A stretch of DNA of 64,000 nt from Hexactinellida sp. DTS-2022 (Eukaryota > Porifera > Hexactinellida), in assembly GCA_028753945.1 (NCBI GenBank), contig JAPNXP010000005.1, forward strand, positions 1,116,001 through 1,180,000. The letters are read 5' to 3'. The notes below the pieces were generated by a model. That model was given only the letters and a program-made list of their open reading frames with translations. It ran no database searches and was not told the DNA's origin. A program made the translations under genes and the position numbers. Of the stretch, positions 12,226 to 20,703 are shown one piece after another. Each line of letters starts with the position of its first letter. The first letter of the stretch is position 1.

Positions 12226-12461
12226 GTGATGACGGGCTGACAGGAGTGCACTAGAGGGATCCTAGTGTAGGTGGGTTATGCTTAGTACCTGTGGTAGGAG
12301 AACGGCATGGCTCACTGGTAACTAGAACTGGTGTAGACCAGTTGTAGTGTGGTCGAGGGTTACCTTCCTGATGAGTCCTTGTGATAGGACGAAACCACTA
12401 CCCATCACACGTTGCTCTCGGTGAGTGTGGGATACATATTACGGTGTCTCATGCTCATCAC
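12226..12461 (+). mobile_element. 236-bp hammerhead-ribozyme mobile element
   Basis: The element starts GTGATGAC and ends CTCATCAC, giving 7-bp inverted termini. It is flanked by the direct repeats AGATAT at 12220-12225 and 12462-12467. Removing it with one repeat joins the Ginger1 transposase frame without a shift (codons ...TTT TTT ATA TCT AAC GAA...), which shows a precise insertion. Inside are a hairpin CACTAG...CTAGTG (12250-12275), a 7-bp hairpin AACTGGT/ACCAGTT (about 12326-12343), a complete hammerhead ribozyme (12347-12398), and an A-box-like TGGCTCACTGG at 12308-12318. It has no reading frame and no poly(A) tail of its own; the A-run after the right repeat belongs to the target gene. 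Its mechanism of movement is unknown. Confidence 0.8.
12347..12398 (+). ncRNA. Hammerhead ribozyme, stem-III-open form
   Basis: All invariant parts are present. The cleavage triplet GTC is at 12352-12354. Stem I is GAGGG (12355-12359), loop TTA, CCTTC (12363-12367). The core CTGATGA is 12368-12374. Stem II is GTCC (12375-12378), an 8-nt loop, and GGAC (12387-12390). The core GAAA is 12391-12394. Stem III pairs ACCAC (12394-12398) with GTGGT (12349-12353). The only wobble is one G-T pair in stem I. Cleavage is predicted after C12354. Outer stem III pairing beyond 5 bp is imperfect, and loop I is too short for the known stabilising loop contacts, so activity may be modest. It is on the strand opposite to the interrupted Ginger1 gene. 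Confidence 0.85.
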
Positions 12462-12956
12462 AGATATAAAAAAATGCAATATTTGATTGTAGAGTTGATC
12501 ATCCATCAAAACAATGTAGTAAATATATTTGGTAGATCAAACAAGTAATTATGCTCTTCTATATTTATAGTAGTTGAAACAGCAATATAGACACCTTAAG
12601 AGTCGCCGCCACACGCATTGCTTGTATTCTATAAACAAATAACATCATAATTTGCTGACCATTAACTCCGGGGTATAATCTGGGCTAGCCCAGACTATAC
12701 CTGGGGTTAATTTAGGCTAGTCCAGATTAACCCCCAAAAGGGGGTTAATCTGAGCTAAAGGGTATAATCTGGGCTAGCCTAAATTAACCCCGGGGCTTAA
12801 TATGGGCTAGCCCAGTTTATATGTGGGGGTTAATCTAGGCTAGCCCAGATTATCCCTGGGGTTGAACTGGGTGGGGAGGTTAATCTAGGCTGTTACACCT
12901 GGTTTAATTCGGGTTTAACCCAGGGGTGGGTTAAATTTGCCAACCCTGATACAATG

Positions 12957-13535
12957 CTATATTAGTATAACGTTATTTCTAATAAGATAATAAATATACG
13001 TACTACAATATGTAAATTTTTTCAATAGAATGATAGTTAAGATTGGGATTAAAACTAACAACCTAGTTGTAAAATTGGTATTCTAAGTGTTGGGAATAGA
13101 TGAGAATAGCACTAGAATACCATATTATAGGAAATTAACACGATTTGGAGCAAACATTTTCAAAAATACATCAAATTAACGCAATTGATTGGAAGAACAT
13201 TTTTAAATACATGAAATTAAAGCAAATAAATATTAGAAATTGGCCCATCCATTGTATAAATTTGCTGGAAATTTAACGCGATTTGAAGCAATTCACGTTA
13301 ATTTACTATAATAAAGTAAGTTTAATTAAGAACAGGATTGTTTCTTTATAATCTACAATTGAAATAATATAAATATATATCTATACACGACTAGCGCAAC
13401 CTAATTCAAATAACAGTTTGCATCCCTATACATTTCTATGGTCTCTAAAAATCTCTAAAATATTGAGGCGCAAATCTCTAAAAGACGAATGCCACATTTA
13501 AGCTGTGCTCTCGCTCGCGCTCTCATCTTCAGCTT
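12957..13535. other. AT-rich spacer with GCGTTAATTT-like motifs
   Basis: Contains scattered CGCGATTTGxAGCAAxTxACG and CGTTAATTT motifs also seen at 4040-4130. No gene is seen. Confidence 0.4.
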
Positions 13536-14189
13536 TCAATCTTTCGAGAATGTAACCAAGTCAATCTTCCTTTCCTTATCAGCCGTAAGTTTCTTCTTGT
13601 CTAGTCGGAATCCCTTTATTCCCGTCTGAATTGAGTTTATACGGTCCTCGGTTGCCCCCAGTTGTTTCATGTACTTCTTGCACTCCCCCTCGTGGCCCTG
13701 TAGCGCCTGTATATTGTCTCGCAGGCGGGACTGAGTGGAGTTAAGGTCACGAATCTCTGCTTCCTTCTCCAGTATATTTTTTGAGATTTCACCGATCTCA
13801 GATTGAATATCTATAATATCTCTAATTGCATCGTGCGTGGGTTGGTCAAGATATCCCTTTTTGTTCCACTCTTCCAGATCTTCCCTGTTAACTTCAGAAT
13901 CTAAGTCATGCGATATGACGTCATTCGTAGACTCCCTAACATTGAATACTTGCTTCTCAACATTAGGCTCAATTTGGAACCTAAACTGGTACAACCGGTC
14001 AGTTATATCCACCGGCTCTTCGAACTCGTTAACCGGATTGTTCGGATCTTTCTGCAACAACACCCAGCCCTCAAGGAACGGATGGTTAAGCAGGAAATCT
14101 AGCTGCCTCGGGGTTTTATTCTTTATGCGGTATATCGTTCTTTGTCTGCGCTTCCTTGTGAACTCAACGCCAAACGCGTTTGGCGCATT
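13536..14189 (-). CDS. DUF4139-like protein, C-terminal fragment
   Basis: The frame is open on the minus strand from 14189 (preceded by a TAA) to a stop at 13536. No convincing start codon precedes the conserved part, so this is a partial gene. It contains a beta-rich segment of the form Y-R-I-K-N-K-T-P-R...L-x-H-P-F-L-E-G-W, an E-E-P-V-D...Y-x-F-R-F segment, then a coiled coil with Q-S-R-L-R-D-N-I-Q-A-L. That order resembles the end of DUF4139 proteins, widespread in bacteria and scattered in eukaryotes; their function is unknown. The first ~10 codons are the palindromic terminal repeat of the adjacent transposon at 14.17 kb. The gene has therefore been truncated, or captured, by that element. 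The upstream part of the gene is not found on the far side of the element. Confidence 0.55.
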   Translation of the reverse strand, partial: NAPNAFGVEFTRKRRQRTIYRIKNKTPRQLDFLLNHPFLEGWVLLQKDPNNPVNEFEEPVDITDRLYQFRFQIEPNVEKQVFNVRESTNDVISHDLDSEVNREDLEEWNKKGYLDQPTHDAIRDIIDIQSEIGEISKNILEKEAEIRDLNSTQSRLRDNIQALQGHEGECKKYMKQLGATEDRINSIQTGIKGFRLDKKKLTADKERKIDLVTFSKD

Positions 14190-16287
14190 TTAGTTCAGCC
14201 AAACGCGTTTGGCGTGTTTATATACGCCATTCGCGTTTCTAACATTATTTCTTTTTTATTTGGTGTTATTTAATTCAAATTTTGTTCAACAATACAAATA
14301 ATTTTGAATTATTCGGAACTAGCCGGGTGCCCGCGCTTCGCCGCGGTATTCAAATTCAAATTTACGGGATGTCTATAATGAGTTTATGATTTGAAAAATG
14401 ACGGATGTGTAATATGACGGATGTGAAATGTGAATTGTGAAATATGACGGATTTCACAGAACTTAAAAATATTGTAAACAGTTGTATTAATATTACGGGG
14501 ACAATAGGAATGAGACTATTGACAACTCAATGCAAGCTGAAATTTTATTGGTTAAATCATGTCAGCTATAGCAAGGGACATTCAATTGTTGTTTTCTTTC
14601 ATACACAATTAACCCATTGAATTATAGACCAATAAAACTCGAGTCAGAATAATGTGAAAACTCTGCAATTCTGATAGGTCAAGGTCGGTACCCTCGCAAA
14701 GTGTGAAAATATGCATATGGTAAATTGCAAATTATGCATTCATTATATTGACTTTAAAATATCATATTTGGATTCCTCATACACTAAAACCTAGATTGCA
14801 CGTTTGAAATGTTTTTCTAGCAGCACTGTGGACTTTTGATAATTCCCATTGAAATGTATGGGAAGGTGCCAAAAAATCACATATTTTGAGTTAACTTCGC
14901 GAGGAATGTAAATATCTCTTAAAAACTCCTTATTCAGGGTGGTGGGGTAACTCCTAAGTGACATACAAATTTTGGTTCAGATCTGTTGTGAACTCTCGGA
15001 GGAGATGTGAGGACAGACAGACATACACACACACAAACCTACTACTTTATATATACAGTGTATATAGATTTCATTACCCTCTAAGGCGAGGTACATATTG
15101 TTCAATTACTTAGTTTTGAACGCGAATTGTTTTTAATTCACAATGGTTTTAAATATTTAGTATAAGTCGCAATGGTATTATTTTAATACAGAGATTAAAA
15201 CTAACAGTAAATATTGTAGAACAGATATTTGAATATTAATTAGATACATGTTGAAGTGTATTAGAAACTTCTGTGTGTTCATGAACACACATGTGTATTC
15301 GCGAACACATAATATTTACTGTGCGTTCGTGAACACACAATTTTCAAACTTTGTTTGTTCGCGAATACACAATGTTATTGTGTGTGTATGAGTTTTTATT
15401 GATTATGGGCGCACAAAAATAATCATATTCAATAGTTTATGCAATGCATTGCATATTGCATAAGCTTGGACTAGGAGCGGGGATTGGTAGGGCCCTTGTG
15501 ACTCGGACTTAGGTTTGGTTGGCCCACTTTTATTTGAAATAACGGAAGATAACTATTGTTAGGGCCATTGGCTCATGGCACTGCCAACCATCCCGGACTA
15601 AACGCTTATGTATGTATATAGGTTTAGTGCTTATTTAATTTCCATCCCGTTATACGTATATGTATAAATTTGAATAATATTCAGTTCCTAATCTAAGGCT
15701 ACGTACGTTCAAATTATTTATTCTTGATTTAAAAAGGGTTCTTAGATGATTTCTAAGTTAACATTTTATATTTCCAATTTGTCAAGCCATTTTGCTTTTA
15801 GATTTACATAATTTAAAATCCCCTTCTCTTACTACAAATCCAGTTTGGAACTGTGATACTGACTAGTGCAGAAATCCCATTGGGTACAGGCCCTTATGAC
15901 TCCTAAGTCAGAGTCACAAGGGCCCTACCAATCTCCGCTCCTAGTCCAAGCTTATGCAATATGCAATGCATAAACTATGAATATAATTATTTTTGTGCGC
16001 CCATAATTAATAAAAACTCATACACACACAATAACATTGTGTATTCGCGAACACACAAAGTTTGAAACTGTGGTTCGTGAACGCACAGCAAATATTGTGT
16101 GTTCGTGAACACACAGAAGTTTCTAAAACTGCAACATACATACTATGTTTGTGAATAATCTAACTAGCATTAATTAATTAATTAAATAACACCAAATAAA
16201 AAGAAATAATGTTAGCAACGCGAATGGCGTATATAAACACGCCAAACGCGTTTGGCGTAGAAACGCACTTGGACTGCAACATATACA
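14168..16287. mobile_element. Long-inverted-repeat element with AAACGCGTTTGGCG termini
   Basis: The right end, read inward from 16287, is TGTATATGTTGCAG followed by a CGCCAAACGCGTTTGGCG palindrome, CGCCATTCGCG and TAACATTATTTCTTTTT. The same order appears from 14168 in reverse, except that the outermost ~30 bp are missing on the left. Arms continue inward with GTGTGTTCRTGAACACAC palindromes and end near AGGGCCCTTGTGACTC (about 15490 and 15895). The left arm is split by about 960 bp (about 14275-15235) lacking a right-arm counterpart; this insert holds a CGCGCTTCGCCGCGG motif and an ACACACAAACCTACTAC tail and looks like another repeat. The termini match the integrase element at 30.5-34.4 kb, which could supply transposase. 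No coding capacity of its own. Confidence 0.7.
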
Positions 16288-16729
16288 TATTTATAAAGAC
16301 TAGTTGTGTTAAAATGACCTTTAGGTGACGTGGTAAAAGGTCAAAAGTGTAATAAATTGATTTCTCATCCCTAAAAATCCCATGTTAGGCACCAAGTGAT
16401 GGGACCCAAGTTCCGCAATCCCAGATTGTCAGATACTAGTCCTTCTATTAAAAGGAATGTTGTATCGTATTCTGAGGCGCTATCGTATATTGAGGCGCTG
16501 TATGATACACTAATATAAACCATGGATATGCTATTACAAATTATACAGTGGAATTTTGAGGCGCTCCAGTAGATTGAGAAGCTACTATATATGTGATTAC
16601 CAATCATTTTACGAGATAATTTATCGTAGTTAGTCGAAAATTTAAGATAACTAATCAATTTTACATAAATTAAACTGAATTCTCGAAATCGAAAATTGTT
16701 TGCTACGCGCCTCAAATATCACAATATAA
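16288..16729. other. Unassigned AT-rich sequence
   Basis: Contains a GAGGCGCT motif repeated three times around 16470-16565. No gene is supported. Confidence 0.35.
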
Positions 16730-17905
16730 TTACTGCGCCGACTATACTATAGTATAGTGGCCCAGTATTGGAATCACTGCCTTTATTATTTTTATTATTA
16801 CTGTGCCGACTATACTATAGTATAGTGGCCCAGTTCTAATCTTACTGCCTTGGTTAGTTATTAATGTGCCGACTATACTATAGTATAGTGGCCCAGTATT
16901 GGAATCACTGCCTTGGTATATTATTACTGTGCCGACTATACTATAGTATAGTGGCCCAGTATTGGAATCACTGCCTTTATTATTATTATTATTATTATTA
17001 TTTTTTTTACTGTGCCGACTATAGTATAGTGGCCCAGTTCTAATCTTACTGCCTTGGTCATTACTGTGCCGACTATACTATAGTATAGTGGCCCAGTTCT
17101 AATCTTACTGCCTTTATTGTATATTATTACTGTGCCGACTATACTATAGTATAGTGGCCCAGTATTGAAATCACTGCCTTTATTACTGTGCCGACTATAC
17201 TATAGTATAGTAGCCCAGTTTGGAATCACTGCCTTTATTACTGTGCCGACTATACTATAGTATAGTGGCCCAGTATTGAAATCACTGCCTTTATTATTTA
17301 TATTTATATTTTTACTGTGCCGACTATACTATAGTATAGTGGCCCAGTATTGGAATTTGGAATCACTGCCTTTATTACTGTGCCGACTATACTATAGTAT
17401 AGTGGCCCAGTATTGGAATCACTGCCTTTATTTTTATTTTTACTGTGCCGACTATACTATAGTATAGTGGCCCAGTATTGGAATCACTGCCTTTATTACT
17501 GTGCCGACTATACTATAGTATAGTGGCCCAGTATTGGAATTACTGCCTTTATTATTATTTTTACTGTGCCGACTATACTATAGTATAGTGGCCCAGTATT
17601 GGAATCACTGCCTTTATTACTGTGCCGACTATACTATAGTATAGTGGCCCAGTATTGGAATCACTGCCTTTATTACTGTGCCGACTATACTATAGTATAG
17701 TGGCCCAGTATTAGAATCACTGCCTTTATTATTTTTATTATTATTTTTTTTACTGTGCCGACTATACTATAGTATAGTGGCCCAGTATTGGAATCACTGC
17801 CTTTATTATTATTATTTTTATTATTTTTACTGTGCCGACTATACTATAGTATAGTGGCCCAGTATTAGAATCACTGCCTTTATTATTATTTTTATTATTA
17901 TTATT
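16730..17905. repeat. Palindromic satellite array, ~18 units of about 55-80 bp
   Basis: Each unit has a fixed core TGTGCCGAC + TATACTATAGTATA + GTGGCCCAGT. Its central GACTATACTATAGTATAGTGGC is a near-perfect palindrome. A less conserved linker (ATTGGAATCACTGCCTTTATT plus a variable A/T run) follows. Unit length varies because the ATT/TTT run varies; one unit near 17015 has a shortened palindrome. The same unit occurs at 44.08-44.27 kb (3 units), 47.58-47.63 and 48.21-48.25 kb (inverted single units) and 50.69-50.91 kb (4 units). Confidence 0.9.
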
Positions 17906-20014
17906 ATTTCTCCGTAGCAGGTGCCCTGGCCACACCTGTATACATAGAGGGCTGAAACTTGGCATGTAGATTCGGAGTCGACGTCTAATTTGCACCTGGG
18001 GTTACGATTTTGTATTAACAAATTCTTGACACATCTTTAACACCTTTCAAAATTTGTCTGGTCCATAACTCAAAAAATGTTTTACTAAACCCCAAAATTT
18101 TATTTCACATTTGGATTCGCCATAAAATTCTGCGTCTGATGGGAGAAGAAATTTTTCAATAAAGGGGTCAATTTCTGCCATAAATGGGGGTTGAAATTTC
18201 TTTGTTTACTGACACATCAATTTCAGTAAAGTGTTAAATCTAATTCTATTGTTTCAACTTGTAATAATTATATTGATTTAACTTGTTAAATCCTACTCTA
18301 GTGATTCAACTTGCGATAATTATATTGATTTAACTTATAAATTCCAGCTGGCTTCTATTTAATTTTAGTATTACTATACAATTGATTAAATTAAATAATA
18401 TAATATAAGGAATTTGTTGACTCAACTCAACCAACCATGGATAACATTGCTAAAATAAATAACTAATAATATAATTTATTATCAATACATAATGAATGAA
18501 TGGCATTAAACTCAAGATGGTTTATGATAGAAACAAACTTCAAATTTATCTCCCGTCCTTGTGGCTCGGATCAATTAACAAATGGATCATGACACCTTGA
18601 GGCGTTGATGACTTGGCGAAAAAAAATCCAAAATTGCAGATGTGCTGACAGCATGTTCTTTTGGAGGCACTATCAATAACCCACCAACAAAATATAGTGC
18701 CACCAAAGGAACATGCGTCGGCACAGCTGCAATTTTGGATTTTTTTTTTTTTTTTCTCCGTAGACGGTGCAATGGCCAGAGCTTAATTGTTGATGGGCTG
18801 AAACTTGGCATGTAGGTGCGATGGGACCGTCTAATTTGCACCTGGGGTTACGATTTTTTATTAACAAATTTTGGACACATCTTTAACACCTTTCAAAATT
18901 TGTCTGGTCCATAACTCAAAATATGTTTTACTAAACCCGCAAATTTTATTTCATATTTGGATTCACCGTAAAATTCTGCGTCTGATGGGAGAAGAAATCT
19001 TTCAATAAGGGGTTTAATTTCTGCCACAAATGGGGGCTTAAATTTCTTTGTTTACTCACACTTCAGTTTCAGTAAAGTGTTAAATCTAATTCCATTGTTT
19101 CAACTTGTAATAATTATATTGATTTAACTTGTTAAATCCTACTCTAGTGATTCAACTTGCTATAATTATATTGATTTAACTTGTGAATTCAAGCTGGCTT
19201 CTATTTTGCAATTGAAAATTAAGATTATATATTTCATAACAACGACATATTATGTGATTATATTTACTTCTGCGAGAATATAATTGCACTGTTAATATAC
19301 TGACGTAATTAATTATAAATAATTCAGTTTGTATTTAACTTATATAGAAGCTTCCAATTTGTATATTAGAGGTTATCGAGTGTGCGGAATTGAAATTTGA
19401 TAGATAAATTAATTAATTAATTATTTATGACAAAATAATTGAACTTAATAATTGTATGTTGACATTGAAATTGGTGTCATATTATAAATAATATTAATAA
19501 TTATTTATACTAATTAATTAAATATCATAAATCTCAGAGATCATAGAAGATAGAAACAAACTTTCAATATATCAATTGGTCCTTATGACACGTGCCACCT
19601 ATACAAGTGGGTCTTGACACCTTTAGGTGATGATGACATCGTTAAAAAAATGTGTTTTTACAATTTTGTTAATTCGATATTTAAAATGGGTTAGTTAATG
19701 TTGGTTGATGACCCAACACCCACTTAAAAAATGCTGAGTCATTACAGATTATATTCTACTGAAACTAGAATATCTCTTTAATGAAGTGAGCTGAATGGAA
19801 ACTTCCACCACTCTAAAGGGTCGTTGCCTTCTGAAACACCTTTCTGAAATAATTTAACACCTTCATAGTGATGATGACTGGGCGAAAAAAAATCCAAAAT
19901 TGCACCCTGTCTGACAGCATGCTCCTTTGGAGGCACTATCAATAACCAACCAATAAAATATAGTGCCACCAAAGGAACATGCGTCGGCACAGGGTGCAAT
20001 TTTGGATTTTTTTA
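17906..20014 (+). repeat. Two family A units with terminal hairpins
   Basis: Unit 1 begins at CTCCGTAGCAGGTGCCCTGG (17909) and ends with the hairpin at about 18617-18745; it lacks part of the interior seen elsewhere. Unit 2 starts TCTCCGTAGACGGTG at about 18755 and ends with the hairpin at about 19885-20014. Unit 2 is closely similar to 57.05-58.2 kb, including long identical stretches. Non-coding. Confidence 0.8.
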
Positions 20015-20179
20015 ACAATGGATAGCATTGATGCTTACGCTAGTTACGTTTGACCTGGGCAGGTATCAATAGGCTCGCACGGCTCTGGGGGGTCCACGGT
20101 TGAAAAAGGTCGGGAATCGCTGCATTACAAACTCAGGTAGAGATCGTGGTGTTCGCATAATAGCTGAGAAGGTTTTCGG

Positions 20180-20440
20180 TAACATTTGCAGTAATAAGGC
20201 TTCCACAAATATAATTTTGCAAACGCCAATATCTTCCGTGTTGTTGGAAGATGTTGGCTCGGGAATTACAAATATAATTATTGATCTGAAATATAGATAA
20301 TATGTAAATACTAGAAGTAAACATGAATATAAAGTGAACTCTCGTTATAACGAAGTCTTCCAATACGGAAGATGTTGGCGTTTACAAATTCATATTTGTG
20401 GAATCCTTATTACTGCAAATGTTACCAGAAACTAAATCAA
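20180..20440. repeat. Inverted repeat (MITE-like), arms ~70 bp
   Basis: AACATTTGCAGTAATAAGG...GCCAATATCTTCCGT (20179-20241) is repeated in reverse as ACGGAAGATGTTGGCG...CCTTATTACTGCAAATGTT (about 20365-20424). The loop contains a CGTTATAACGAAG motif, typical of MITE or Tc-like debris. It lies just downstream of the host gene cluster. Confidence 0.55.
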
Positions 20441-20703
20441 TGCTACATAACTGGAAACCTGATAAGTGCTGCGGTTAACTGAAACCTCATTAGTGCTGAA
20501 GAAAAGCCATACAAATTCCCCGAGTCAACATCTTCCAATCGCCAACATGTTCCGTAACATTTGTAATGAAACCCCGCGTTTATTCGGGAAAGCAGGGCCG
20601 GGTATGCAAATGTGTGATTGGAATTTGTACATCGTAGATAAATGGCTTAGAAAATAGAAGTGATAACTAATTAGTTAATTGGATAAGATAAGGTGCGATA
20701 TGA

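Larger units (their letters stand above)
10092..12506 (-). pseudogene. Ginger1-type transposase (integrase + OTU protease), interrupted and frameshifted
   Basis: Read on the minus strand from an ATG at 12506. A hammerhead element interrupts the frame at 12226-12461. The exon resumes at 12225 and ends at 11964 (donor GTAAAT); a 272-bp intron (11963-11692) ends in TTTTTTAG; the next exon starts at 11691. The H2C2 zinc finger spans that intron (C-H-G-N...H-F-G, then C-K-Q-C). The DDE integrase follows: G-I-D-L-I-G-P, then L-I-S-D-Q-G-R-E-F, then H-P-E-T-N-G with E. One frameshift lies near 11420-11435. A GPY-type motif (W-I-G-P-Y) comes next. The last ~125 residues are an OTU-like cysteine protease (D-G-N-C-Y-F-R near 10460-10476, terminal E-H-F-N-V-V). 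Integrase plus GPY plus OTU is the published Ginger1 DNA-transposon architecture. No reverse transcriptase or gag is present. Its own terminal repeats could not be located. Confidence 0.8.
7090..12948. mobile_element. hAT element (5.86 kb) hosting nested transposons
   Basis: The ends are CAGGGTTGGAATTTAACCC at 7090 and, on the other strand, CAGGGTTGGCAAATTTAACCC ending at 12948. They are flanked by identical 8-bp repeats ATACAATG (7082-7089 and 12949-12956). Subterminal GGGTTAA / GGGCTAGCCCAG motifs are repeated many times at 9.7-9.95 kb and 12.66-12.93 kb. A remnant of a hAT transposase C-terminus lies inside on the minus strand at 7402-7547, which fits the 8-bp duplication. Later insertions have expanded the element: a foldback transposon (7548-9455), a hAT MITE inside that (7918-8525), a Ginger1-type transposase gene (10092-12506) and a hammerhead-ribozyme element (12226-12461). 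Confidence 0.8.

Noticed and set aside
10092..12506. Gypsy-type LTR retrotransposon
   Set aside because: The integrase lacks any reverse transcriptase, protease or gag nearby and is fused to an OTU domain, which is the Ginger1 DNA-transposon arrangement. The same reasoning applies to 31168-33605.
16371..16715. 114-codon frame on the minus strand
   Set aside because: AT-rich composition, no domain, and overlaps GAGGCGCT repeats.
16730..17905. CRISPR-like array
   Set aside because: Repeats are palindromic, but the linkers are similar to each other rather than unique. There are no cas genes, and the sequence is eukaryotic.
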